From Blastopirellula marina DSM 3645 (GTDB lineage Bacteria > Planctomycetota > Planctomycetia > Pirellulales > Pirellulaceae), in assembly GCF_000153105.1 (NCBI RefSeq), contig NZ_CH672376.1:74028-138027 (forward strand): 64,000 bases of DNA. Direction: 5' to 3'. A program made the position numbers and the translations under genes. This document shows, piece after piece, positions 9,426-17,352 of this stretch (positions are counted from its first letter, which is position 1; each line of letters opens with the position of its first letter). The notes beneath the pieces are model-generated. The model was given only the letters and a program-made list of their open reading frames with translations, searched no databases and was not told the DNA's origin.

Positions 9426-9878
9426 GTGAACGAGTCCGCAGCGCATCGCCATTTCGCAGTGCAATGCTTCAACGGCACATGGGACTTGATCAACCAGTCT
9501 GAGCGTACCGAGTCCGAATCTGCCCAGATGCTGATCCGGTCGGCCGCATCCCTTTGGCATTGGAGCGAGCGCGACGATTGCACGCCGCAAAATATGTCGA
9601 TCGGCTATTGGCAAATGTCCCGCGTGTTGGTGTTGCTCGGCGAAGCGAATCTAGCCGCTCGATTTGGCCAGATGTGTTTGCAGGTGAGCCCTGCCGAGGA
9701 TCCGTTTTTGGTCGGTTTCGCTTATGAAGCGCTGGCGCGAGCCGCGCTGGTCGCCGGCGACAAGATCGAAATGGATCGCTGTTTGACGGAAGCGACGATG
9801 CGCGCGGGGCAAGTCACAGACGCCGACATTCGCAAAGCTCTGGAGGCCGATCTGGCGACGATCGCACCGATGCCGTAA
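9426..9878 (+). CDS. Small helical hypothetical protein, TPR-like
   Basis: 150 residues starting at GTG 9426, with a GGGAG about 10 bp upstream. The sequence is alpha-helical in character: Trp-containing helix pairs (S-L-W-H-W-S-E-R and I-G-Y-W-Q-M-S-R-V), then A-A-R-F-G-Q-M-C-L and F-A-Y-E-A-L-A-R-A-A. This pattern fits two or three TPR-like hairpins. I recall similar proteins as uncharacterised soluble proteins in many bacteria. It ends 4 bp before the convergent GNAT gene. Confidence 0.6.
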   Translation: MNESAAHRHFAVQCFNGTWDLINQSERTESESAQMLIRSAASLWHWSERDDCTPQNMSIGYWQMSRVLVLLGEANLAARFGQMCLQVSPAEDPFLVGFAYEALARAALVAGDKIEMDRCLTEATMRAGQVTDADIRKALEADLATIAPMP

Positions 9879-9882
9879 CCCT

Positions 9883-10332
9883 CTATTTTTCTGCGTCCAG
9901 CATCATCAGCCAGTAGAGACCTTCGGGACTGGTCGATTGCGAGTCGCGCCGCCAGCCCAACTTTTCGTAAAACGCCAGCGCCGCTTCGTTCGCTATGTTG
10001 CATTTTAAGCGCGCAGGCCGGCCGATCTGGGCCAAGCAAGCTGTCAGCAACTTCTCGCCCACACCGCTGCGCTGTTGACCGGGCGCGACAAACAAGTTGT
10101 GAATAAAATTCTCGGGCGGCCACCACGAGACGAAGCCGACGATCTGGCGCTGGCGCTCGGCGACCCAGATCGGCTCGTCGGCGGTCGCTTGCTCGAAATC
10201 GTCGAAACGAATCTTGGCCGGCGGCATCCAGTGAAAGGTCGCTTTGCGAGCCGCGTAGAAGATCTTCGCGCAGGCGGGATGATCGCGCCGGCTGGCGACT
10301 CGGGTGATCAAAGGGGAATTATCAGTGGTCAT
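9883..10332 (-). CDS. GNAT-family N-acetyltransferase
   Basis: 149 residues from the ATG at 10332. The GNAT core is visible: W-V-A-E-R-Q-R-Q-I-V-G-F-V (beta-strands 2-4), then N-L-F-V-A-P-G-Q-Q-R-S-G-V-G, the acetyl-CoA pyrophosphate loop (Q/R-x-x-G-x-G/A), then L-K-C-N-I-A-N-E-A-A-L-A-F-Y-E-K-L-G-W, the usual C-terminal block. The acceptor substrate is unknown. A TAGAAT hexamer ends only 7 bp before the start codon, so the transcript may be leaderless. Confidence 0.88.
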   Translation of the reverse strand: MTTDNSPLITRVASRRDHPACAKIFYAARKATFHWMPPAKIRFDDFEQATADEPIWVAERQRQIVGFVSWWPPENFIHNLFVAPGQQRSGVGEKLLTACLAQIGRPARLKCNIANEAALAFYEKLGWRRDSQSTSPEGLYWLMMLDAEK

Positions 10333-10339
10333 GTCAACT

Positions 10340-10345
10340 ATTCTA
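10340..10345 (-). promoter_or_regulatory. Possible -10 element for leaderless GNAT transcript
   Basis: The minus strand reads TAGAAT here, 7 bp before the GNAT ATG. With a normal -10 to +1 distance transcription would begin at or next to the start codon. The same TAGAAT/TAGGAT word occurs before several other genes in the window. No -35 element is claimed. Confidence 0.35.
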
Positions 10346-10466
10346 CGGATCCTCCTCCCAACAGAGCAGTCCCACCTGAAGCAGGTTCGCCCACGCTCGC
10401 GGCCAGTCCATCGGACTGGACCGGACCGCATCGTTTTTTATCCAACGAATGAAAATAATCCAACAC

Positions 10467-10514
10467 CAGCCCGAGTGCGCAAGCCGAGGGCATACGGCTC
10501 CCATTCCCAATGAC
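10467..10514 (+). repeat. Diverged copy of the 5689 dispersed repeat
   Basis: Aligns with 5689-5735 over about 46 bp with a few substitutions and short gaps. Both read AGCCCG, then TGCGC or TTGCGC, then (C)GAGGG, then AT(A/G)CGG, and both run into AATGACG. The inverted partner arm found at 5828-5856 is not present here. Confidence 0.6.
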
Positions 10515-10545
10515 GGTAGACCGTTTGGACCCATAGTCGAACTGG

Positions 10546-10729
10546 AAAGGTTGGACAGGACAGGACCGTCGCGTTTTCTCGTTCGAAAGGTTGGACAGGA
10601 CAGGACCGTCGCGTTTTCTCGTTCGAAAGGTTGGACAGGACAGGACCGCCGCGTTTTCTCGTTCGAAAGGTTGGACAGGACAGGACCGCCGCGTTTTCTC
10701 GTTCAAAAGGTTGGACAGGACAGGATCGC
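10546..10729. repeat. Tandem repeat, 40-bp unit, about 4.6 copies
   Basis: The unit starts TTGGACAGGACAGGACCG and continues through CGCGTTTTCTCGTTCG to AAAGG. Full units begin at 10551, 10591, 10631 and 10671, with a partial one at 10711. Copies differ at one or two positions: GTCGCG in the first two and GCCGCG in the next two. The unit is not a multiple of three, so the array is not a coding repeat. Units abut with no spacers. Confidence 0.95.
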
Positions 10730-11036
10730 TTTTTAGTGGACTTTCAGATGGGAAGTCGAATCGGCGCTGAATGCCTGCTCCCAAATCTCCATTTCTGAGG
10801 TCTAGTTTGGGAGGGACGCCCAATCATGCTCGTTGGATTCGGAACGAACGCAGCGCAGAGAATCTCCGAGCTCGTCCACCGATTCGGCCGCCGCGCAAAC
10901 GTGATTCGATAGCTGGTCCTTTGCGTGTAATCGACCCGAAATTCGTGCGTTTTGTCAATCAACAATCTTGCAGGCGGGGTCTTAGCCCCAACGCGGCCGG
11001 TCTAATGTAGCTCAGGGGTCAGTTCGCCGCAGGCGA

Positions 11037-11169
11037 CGCAGCCCTAGGAATGCTGGGCACGTAGAAAGGTTGCGTTTGGGTTGGCAGGATTGAAATGGCG
11101 TCAAACGTCAGTTGCATTCTTGGTTACATGGACCTAGGGCTGCGTTGCTTGCAGCAACTGCGCCCTAGG
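11037..11169. repeat. Inverted-repeat/hairpin cluster with CCTAGGGC core
   Basis: CGCAGCCCTAGG at 11037-11048 is the exact reverse complement of CCTAGGGCTGCG at 11133-11144. The latter also forms a local hairpin with the arm at 11154-11169 ending GCCCTAGG, paired at 13 of 16 positions around a short loop. Two alternative foldings are therefore possible. No gene is associated. Confidence 0.7.
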
Positions 11170-11254
11170 CTATTTTGGAACGGCCGTTCGGGCCTAAGAG
11201 AAGTGTGGGCTCCAGATATTTCAGCACAGTCTGAGGTTCGAATACCCCAACCCA

Positions 11255-11294
11255 TAAAAAAACGCCGCAAGCAGCAATTGCTGCCTACGGCGTT
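11255..11294 (-). terminator. Rho-independent terminator of the DUF11 gene
   Basis: On the minus strand AACGCCG (11294-11288) pairs with CGGCGTT (11267-11261), with an inner CAGCAATTGCTG palindrome extending the stem. A run of T residues (11260-11255) follows. It lies 32 bp past the stop of the gene ending at 11326. Confidence 0.85.
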
Positions 11295-11325
11295 GGTGAT
11301 GGTTCGATTTGTCGCCAACGAAAAC

Positions 11326-13818
11326 TTACCGGTCCGAATAGACCCGGGTGCTTTCTTCTTTGGTGATCGGCTGCGGGATTTCGTCGCTGGAGATTTGGAC
11401 TTTGATCCGTTGGTCGCCGGCGGCGATGCCTTTGACTTTGATGCGGAAGGTTTCTTCCGCTTTTGGTTGCAAACGAGCGAGCGGTTCAAAGATGACGTCG
11501 CTGCCGCTGACCGTTCCCTTGCTCGCACCGCTGGCGTCGACTCCTTGCATGCCGGGCGGCAGCATCGCGGCGACGCGGACGTTGGTCGCGGTTTTGGATC
11601 CTTGGTTCACAACGCGCACGTCGTAGGTCGTATCTTTGCCCAGTTCGATCGGATCGGCCTGGTCGGCGACTTCAAAGAAGAGCGCGACGATGCCTTCGAC
11701 CTGGACCAGCGTTTCGTTCTGAGCGGTGAGACCCATACGAGCCGAGCCTTCGACCCGAATCTTTTGATCGCCGGCTTCGATCGGCAGCGCGGTCAGCTCG
11801 ACCGTTCCGCTTTGCGACGGCGGCAGCTCTTCCAGGTTCCAGAAGATCGCGTGCTGGTTGCTGTCGTATTGGCCGGCGTTGTTGGCGTCGACAAACTTCA
11901 TCCCTTTCGGCAAGTAGGTAATCAGGTCGATCCCTTGAGCCGGAGCGGTGCCGGGATTGCTGACCGAAACCTGGTACTTGGCCGGGCGATCGAGATAGCG
12001 CAGTTTCGGGCCGACCATCGTCAGCTCTAATTGCGGAGCGATCACTTCGATGTTCAGTTCGGTTTGCGTTTGCAGATTGCCGTCGCCGCGAATGCCGAGC
12101 ACGTTTTGCGTGCGGCCCGCTTTGTCGGCTTTCAGGGTGAGTTCGAGACTGCGAGTTTCGCCCGGCTTGAGGGTGCCGATCTCGAATTCGAGTTCGCCGC
12201 CGGCCGGGTGAATGAAGTTGGCCGGCACGATTTCTTCGAGCACGACTCCGGTCGCGGGACCGGTGCCGGGGTTGCTGACGGTGATCGCCAACATCAAGTT
12301 ATCGCCGATCAGCACAGTCGGAGCGGCCGTTTGTTCGATAGTTAGTTCTGGCTTGGTGACGCGAGAGCGAACGGTCGCATGCGCGGCGAACGAGACGGTC
12401 GCGACGCTGCCGACATCCCCTTCGGTTTGCGGCATCAGCTCCATCGTTAGACGTTTTTCTTCGCCGGGAGCAATTTGGCCGATCTTCCAAAGCAATTGGC
12501 CGTCGACGCCGCTTTCGGCCGTCGGCGTGGTGCTGACCAGCGCGGTGCCGGCCGGAACCGAGTCGCGAATCACCACATCATGTGCGATCGTTTGTCCGAC
12601 GTTTTTGACCACCAGCGAAAACGTCGCCGGTTTGCCGACTTGGATTTCGACCGGAGCACGCTTCTCGAGCGAGATCGACGGTTGTTGCAGCCCTTCCAGC
12701 TTGGCGTCGCCCGGTTTGCCGATGCCGCTGACGGCGGGACCGCCGCTGCCGAGAAGGTCACGGCTGGGTTGATAGCTGGGAGTCGGCGTCGAACGGGGCG
12801 ACGGATAGCTTTCCGGCGTTACCGGAACAGGGCCGCCGATCGATGCCGGCGCGGGGTAACGTTCGGTCGCCGCAGGCGTTTCACGCGGCATGCCGCCGAC
12901 AGGCGCCGGCGTCGAGCTAACCGGAGCCGAACCGGCGCCGGAGCTGCTGAATTGGAAACGGCTGCTGGGCGCTGGAGCGGTCGGTTCCGAACTGGAGCCA
13001 AGCGGCGGCGCCGTATAGCGCGGCGTTGCAGCAGATTCGCTGGGCATGGTCCGCGGTTGGCTGGCCAAGGTCGCCGCCGGTGATTCGCTTTCGCCGGACA
13101 TGCTAGAAGGCGTATCAGCAGCCGCAGGAGCTGCGCTGCTAGGAGCGCCGCTGAAGCGTGTTCCATAGCTGGGGGTCGGCGCGGTTTCGGCAGCGACAGC
13201 AGCGCCGACTGCGGCGGCGCCAGCACCGGCAGCAGCGCCTACAGCGGCCGCCGCAGGAGTCGAATCGCCGATTTGAAAACGGGATCCGGTCGAAGGGGCT
13301 CGCGTTACCGGGGCTGGCGTCGCGGTTGGAGCTGCATCGGCAGACGGTGTCGCCGCCGCCGGAGTTGGCGCGCCGCCGCTGAGGCTGAAGCGGCTGACCG
13401 GAGGTTGCGGCGTATCGCCGACGCTGACCGGCGCCGGTTGAGTGGGCGTGGACGGGTTTTCTGGACTAGCATCCCCCAGAAATCGGCTGGTCGCGGCGGC
13501 GGTCGGTGCTGCGCTAGCGCCGTCGGCGAGCGAAAAGCGGTGCGAAGCCGGCGGAGGCGGATCGGTAGCGGCCGAGTTGCCGGGATCGTCATTCTCATTA
13601 TTGGCGCGGACAATCGGCGGGACGTATCGCGCCGCATCTTCCCCTGCGGAAGTCGTCGCGTCGACCAGCGCCGCGACGTTTTCTTGGGCGGCGTCGACCA
13701 CGGGTTGCCCCGCGGTTTGGGCCGAGGAAAGGACCGATTGTACGATCGCGGCGACTCCTAAGGAGGCGACGCTGCCGATAGCGGTAAAGCGGAGGTAGAG
13801 ATTCTTCATGGCGTCCAT
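11326..13818 (-). CDS. Exported DUF11-repeat surface protein
   Basis: 830 residues. A signal-anchor-like N-terminus (M-D-A-M-K-N-L-Y-L-R-F then a hydrophobic core) is followed by about 370 residues of Ala/Pro/Ser/Thr-rich low complexity. That part includes an Ala/Gly/Val-rich run near residues 195-215 and six scattered (H/S/T)-R-F motifs. From about residue 380 there are four DUF11-type Ig-like repeats, each with V-x-N-x-G followed by V-P-A-G- or L-P-x-G-M-like turns. DUF11 repeats are typical of large cell-surface proteins. The low-complexity part may span the cell envelope. A terminator follows the gene. An alternative start is the ATG at 13809. Confidence 0.85.
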   Translation of the reverse strand: MDAMKNLYLRFTAIGSVASLGVAAIVQSVLSSAQTAGQPVVDAAQENVAALVDATTSAGEDAARYVPPIVRANNENDDPGNSAATDPPPPASHRFSLADGASAAPTAAATSRFLGDASPENPSTPTQPAPVSVGDTPQPPVSRFSLSGGAPTPAAATPSADAAPTATPAPVTRAPSTGSRFQIGDSTPAAAAVGAAAGAGAAAVGAAVAAETAPTPSYGTRFSGAPSSAAPAAADTPSSMSGESESPAATLASQPRTMPSESAATPRYTAPPLGSSSEPTAPAPSSRFQFSSSGAGSAPVSSTPAPVGGMPRETPAATERYPAPASIGGPVPVTPESYPSPRSTPTPSYQPSRDLLGSGGPAVSGIGKPGDAKLEGLQQPSISLEKRAPVEIQVGKPATFSLVVKNVGQTIAHDVVIRDSVPAGTALVSTTPTAESGVDGQLLWKIGQIAPGEEKRLTMELMPQTEGDVGSVATVSFAAHATVRSRVTKPELTIEQTAAPTVLIGDNLMLAITVSNPGTGPATGVVLEEIVPANFIHPAGGELEFEIGTLKPGETRSLELTLKADKAGRTQNVLGIRGDGNLQTQTELNIEVIAPQLELTMVGPKLRYLDRPAKYQVSVSNPGTAPAQGIDLITYLPKGMKFVDANNAGQYDSNQHAIFWNLEELPPSQSGTVELTALPIEAGDQKIRVEGSARMGLTAQNETLVQVEGIVALFFEVADQADPIELGKDTTYDVRVVNQGSKTATNVRVAAMLPPGMQGVDASGASKGTVSGSDVIFEPLARLQPKAEETFRIKVKGIAAGDQRIKVQISSDEIPQPITKEESTRVYSDR

Positions 13819-13946
13819 GCCGGCTGGATGGTCTCGATTCGAGGGCCCGCTCCAATTGCGGGAGCTGCTTACCTAACAAAATCGGGAAATCGAGCAAAGA
13901 TCAATTCAAGAATTGGTCACGAACTTCCGACATCGTCATTCGCCTG

Positions 13947-14813
13947 CTAGCGTCGGTTGAGGTCGAACAACGCATCAAACAGGCTCGCTTGCGTCTGGGC
14001 GACCGCGACCAGCGACTTGTAAGCGACGAGCGAGCTGTGGGCCAAAATGGCGCTGCGGGTCAGCTCGGACGTTTCGCTTCCATAGTCCGCGTCCATGATT
14101 TCGCTATAGATGGACGTGAGTTGGATTTCCTGGTCGTAGAGCGATTCGTAAATCGAATCGTGTGAGTAGCGATCGAAGACGCGATACTCGGCCCGAGCGT
14201 AGATCGTCCGCGATTGCACCGCGTCGAGCGTCTGCAGCGCGGAAGCCAAGTCGCCGCTCTCTAAATCGTATTGCCCGCCAGAGCGCAGATCGGCCAGAAC
14301 GGCGGCTTCGTCGCCGAGCGTTTCGGAATTGATCTCGGGCAGATGCAGCCGATCCCATGCGTAGTAGTCGGGACGGTAACTTACGTTGACCGTCTTACCG
14401 CTGAAGACCAGGCTGCCGTTGTAGGTCGATTCGCCCACCCGATCGATCGCGTCGATAGCGCCGTCGATTTCCAATTGCAGCGCGGCTCGCTCGGCGTCGG
14501 TGGTGGTGCTGCTAGCAGCGGTGAGTAGATTTCCGCGGATCTCGCTGGTCAAGCGAGAGACTTCGGCGAGCCCGCTATCGGCGACAGCGACCAGCCCACT
14601 GACGCGTAGCGTCGAGCGCTGCAGCGCTTCTCGCGTGGCGATCTGGGATTTGATCATGTTCGCGGCGATCAGAGCGGCGGGATCATCGCTGCCGCGGTTG
14701 ATGCGCTGGCCGGTGGAGAGTCGCTGCAAGGCGCCCAACATCGAGTTGAGGTTTCGATTGACCGCTGTGGCGACGATCAGATTTGCGCTCGAGTAGCTAG
14801 AGACGGGGTTCAT
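13947..14813 (-). CDS. Solitary flagellin-like protein
   Basis: 288 residues from the ATG at 14813. The flagellin D0/D1 N-terminal signature is clear: an Asn/Ser-rich start, L-x-R-L-S-T-G-Q-R-I-N-R-G-S-D-D-P-A-A-L, then A-N-M-I-K-S-Q-I. The C-terminal part has the helical D1/D0 character with S-L-V-A-Y-K-S-L-V-A-V-A-Q-T-Q-A, but ends L-F-D-L-N-R-R rather than the usual L-L. The length is near that of small flagellins and FlgL-like proteins. No flagellar gene is nearby. Whether it is a filament subunit, a hook-associated protein or a divergent paralog cannot be decided here. Confidence 0.85.
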   Translation of the reverse strand: MNPVSSYSSANLIVATAVNRNLNSMLGALQRLSTGQRINRGSDDPAALIAANMIKSQIATREALQRSTLRVSGLVAVADSGLAEVSRLTSEIRGNLLTAASSTTTDAERAALQLEIDGAIDAIDRVGESTYNGSLVFSGKTVNVSYRPDYYAWDRLHLPEINSETLGDEAAVLADLRSGGQYDLESGDLASALQTLDAVQSRTIYARAEYRVFDRYSHDSIYESLYDQEIQLTSIYSEIMDADYGSETSELTRSAILAHSSLVAYKSLVAVAQTQASLFDALFDLNRR

Positions 14814-14926
14814 CGGCAACAGGCCTGTCGTGCAAACGCCAAGAGAAGAGAAGGGGACGCTTCACCAGGAAACGTAGCATTCTTGGCGACACGATTTTGT
14901 CGCTGGTAGCGATTGCGCTGATTGGC

Positions 14927-15274
14927 TTAAGAAACGCTGTCGCGAAGGAACTGCTCGACGTCGAGAAATTGTCCGTCGCGCACCTTCTCGACGCGCAGTT
15001 TTGCGTCGGGCCAGCCGAGGGAACGGACTAATTGCTGGAACGGTTCGGCCGTGTAGACGCCGGTTAAATCGACGCGCAGAACATGATCATCCCGGTCGTA
15101 GACGACGCCGTCCAATTGCCAGCTTTGATCTTCTGCGACCCAGACGAACGAACCATCGGGTTCAAAAAACATGCGCGGCCAGTGCGACCAAGTCTCTTCG
15201 ACCTGTTCAAAGCTGACAGGAAAAAGTCCGGCCGCGGCGTCCGGATGAAGCGAGATCGGAAAGCTGTCGCTCAA
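14927..15274 (-). CDS. Small hypothetical protein coupled to cutA
   Basis: 115 residues if it starts at the TTG at 15274, which overlaps the cutA stop codon (TTGA). A second TTG at 15304 would add ten residues and extend the overlap. The protein is acidic with several Trp and Phe residues (F-F-E-P-D-G-S-F-V-W-V, W-Q-L-D-G-V-V-Y-D-R) and beta-strand periodicity. I do not recognise the family. The overlap suggests translational coupling to cutA. Confidence 0.65.
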   Translation of the reverse strand: MSDSFPISLHPDAAAGLFPVSFEQVEETWSHWPRMFFEPDGSFVWVAEDQSWQLDGVVYDRDDHVLRVDLTGVYTAEPFQQLVRSLGWPDAKLRVEKVRDGQFLDVEQFLRDSVS

Positions 15275-15594
15275 ATTTCGCTCTCGACTTGATCGTTGAG
15301 CCAACTGAGATAGTCAATCGAACCATGCACGATCGGCACGGCGACCAACTCAGGCACTTCGTAAGAATGGATCTGTTCGATCGCTTGGGCGACGGCCTTA
15401 AAGCGTTTGGCTTCCGTCTTGATAATGCAGAGAGTTTCGTCTGACTGGGCGATCTTGCCGCGCCAATTGTAGACGCTGCGAACGCCGGGCATTATTTGGA
15501 CGCAAGCGGCCAATTGTTGACCAACCAGCGCATCTGCAATGTGCTCTGCTTCTTCCATACTAGAAGCGGTCGTATAGATGATAATGGCTTCCAT
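15271..15594 (-). CDS. cutA: Divalent-cation tolerance protein CutA
   Basis: 107 residues, the usual size. The family pattern is visible: I-I-I-Y-T-T-A-S-S near the N-terminus, then A-A-C-V-Q-I-M-P-G-V-R-S-V-Y-N-W-R-G, then I-I-K-T, and near the end the block Y-E-V-P-E-L-V-A-V-P-I. CutA forms a PII-like trimer. It has been linked to copper tolerance in E. coli, but its molecular role is unsettled. The next gene overlaps its stop codon. Confidence 0.95.
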   Translation of the reverse strand: MEAIIIYTTASSMEEAEHIADALVGQQLAACVQIMPGVRSVYNWRGKIAQSDETLCIIKTEAKRFKAVAQAIEQIHSYEVPELVAVPIVHGSIDYLSWLNDQVESEI

Positions 15595-15737
15595 CTTTGG
15601 AAACTCGCCGGAGGGGAGTGAAGTGAGGACGCAAATGCGTCTTCGGATAATCTACTCTTCCAATAGGCATTTCCCCAGTGTTTCTCGACTGCGGATTGCC
15701 GAAGCAAATTGGTCAATTTTCCCACAATAAGCACGCT

Positions 15738-17186
15738 TTAGTGGGTAAATCGCGAGGCGGCGGCGCCGGACTGAAAGAAGTGAGGCCGGTCGAGATTCGC
15801 TGATTTTACGGAAATGACCGAGCCAATCGGGGTGGACGCTTCGGCCGCATCCATACGAACTTGCCGTCGTGTCGAAGCAGCGGACCCTAGCATGCTCGAC
15901 CAGGTTTCATAGGGACGACCGTGCCGTTCATCCCCCTGATAGAAGGCGAGCAGATTGATCGAATCACTGGCTACCAATTGACCACCTGGTTGTGCTAGTG
16001 ACGTCGTATCATACACGCGCCGCCAAGAGCCGCTGTTGAAATAGATCTGATTGAGTACAAAACCGTCGGCGTAACTCGCTTCGAGCGGCGTTGCGACCGC
16101 GCGATGCGTGTGACCATACACCACGTACTTGGCGCGGCGGTTGCGAAACTCCGATTCGGTCAACGCGAATTGCAGGAGCGATGGCTGCAGCGCTTCTTCC
16201 TGGCTAGCAGGTCCGTTGCGGTTGAGCAGAAACTGCGACGCGAGTTGATCGACGTCGATCGAGTCGCTCCAACGTTGCGAGCGGAACCAGGAGGCGTCGA
16301 GAATTTGCTCGATCTGCTGGTCCCAGAGCGATCGCAACTCGTACTGCAGCGACCGTTTCGCCCCGCAAGTGCGCTGAATTGCGTTCGAGAGCATCGTTGA
16401 CATCACGCTCAACGGACGGACGTCGGTTAGTTCTTCCAGCGCCAGAATCAATTCGAGCGGCAATTCGCTCCCAAATTTCTCGGCTGCGGCTTGGACGAAT
16501 CGCATCGCGCCTTCGATGATGATCGCGTCGGCCAAACTGCTCTCGTCGCGGCGTCCGCGAAAGCTGAGCGAGTCAAAGACATCGCCATGCCGAGCATAGA
16601 CGCGATGTTTGGCCAACGTGCGCGCTAGTTGCGGACATTCGCTCGGATCGTGCGGAAACGGCGCCTCGGGCGAGTTCGCCAAGCCCAGCTTGCTGCAGAT
16701 CGTCCGACGAATCGCGTTCGTCGCGTCGCCGCTGCGATACAACAACCAGTCGGCGTCGCCGACCATGTAGTAAAGTCGGACCGGAACCGGCTGCAATTGG
16801 ATGTCAAAGGCCGGCTTGCCGTCGTTGGTCGCCATCGGAATGCGAATCGCGCCGCGGTTGGCTAACGACTCCAGCGTGGCGATCGCGTCTTGGTTGTGCT
16901 GCAAGATGTCGGCGACGATCGTCGCCGTTTGTTCGACGGTCGCGACATCGCTTGACCAGGGGCGCACCAACCCGGAGAGCCACTGCGCACTGTTGACCAG
17001 GTCGAGGACGTCGCCGAGCAAAACGATGTCGATGCCATCCAAGGGGCGATAGCGATCGTCGGCGCGCCATGACGCGCGGACCGCCATGTCCTGCATTCGT
17101 TCGACGAACATGCGAAATGCGTCCGCATCGAGCGTTCGCGCCGTCGTTCCATCGGTCAAATGAAGATCACTGACAATGACGAGCAT
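15738..17186 (-). CDS. Calcineurin-like metallophosphoesterase, motif III altered
   Basis: 482 residues from the ATG at 17186, which sits behind a GGGGG sequence. The metal motifs of calcineurin-like phosphoesterases are present as D-L-H-L (motif I) and G-D-V-L-D-L (motif II). Later come A-R-H-G-D-V-F-D and Y-G-H-T-H-R (the GHTH metal ligands). The central GNH(D/E) motif is replaced by V-G-D-A-D-W, losing the usual Asn and His. Large helical segments between motifs make it longer than simple members. The substrate is unknown. It is divergent from the octahaem cytochrome gene. Confidence 0.8.
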   Translation of the reverse strand: MLVIVSDLHLTDGTTARTLDADAFRMFVERMQDMAVRASWRADDRYRPLDGIDIVLLGDVLDLVNSAQWLSGLVRPWSSDVATVEQTATIVADILQHNQDAIATLESLANRGAIRIPMATNDGKPAFDIQLQPVPVRLYYMVGDADWLLYRSGDATNAIRRTICSKLGLANSPEAPFPHDPSECPQLARTLAKHRVYARHGDVFDSLSFRGRRDESSLADAIIIEGAMRFVQAAAEKFGSELPLELILALEELTDVRPLSVMSTMLSNAIQRTCGAKRSLQYELRSLWDQQIEQILDASWFRSQRWSDSIDVDQLASQFLLNRNGPASQEEALQPSLLQFALTESEFRNRRAKYVVYGHTHRAVATPLEASYADGFVLNQIYFNSGSWRRVYDTTSLAQPGGQLVASDSINLLAFYQGDERHGRPYETWSSMLGSAASTRRQVRMDAAEASTPIGSVISVKSANLDRPHFFQSGAAASRFTH

Positions 17187-17311
17187 TCTTACCCCCTTTC
17201 TGGTTTCAACGCGCTGCCCGCGCATGACCCGTCGTCTTTTTTCGGAAACCGGTCGTATCGAACGTGAAGCATATTCCGAGAAAACAGCCGACAAACCGCG
17301 TGAGAGCGACT

Positions 17312-17317
17312 TAGAAT
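17312..17317 (+). promoter_or_regulatory. -10-like TAGAAT before the cytochrome gene
   Basis: TAGAAT at 17312-17317, directly followed by an AAGGA, lies 41 bp before the preferred ATG and 17 bp before an upstream TTG. It shares the TAG(A/G)AT word seen before other genes here. No -35 box was identified. Confidence 0.3.
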
Positions 17318-17352
17318 AAGGAAACCGACCGTTTTTGCTAGCAAAGCCTGCG

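Larger units (their letters stand above)
10333..11325. other. About 1 kb gene-free repeat-rich block
   Basis: No credible gene lies between the GNAT gene and the DUF11 gene. The block contains a diverged copy of the palindromic repeat family, a 40-bp tandem array, a group of CCTAGGGC hairpins and a terminator, each listed separately. Between 10740 and 11000 nothing further can be recognised; reading frames there are short and lack start signals. Confidence 0.7.

Noticed and set aside
10546-10729. CRISPR array
   Set aside because: The units abut directly without unique spacers, and no cas genes are present; this is a simple tandem repeat.
10338-10823. 161-residue minus-strand protein across the tandem repeat
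   Set aside because: The 40-bp unit shifts frame each copy, so the translated repeat only reflects the DNA repeat cycling through three phases. No start signal is present.
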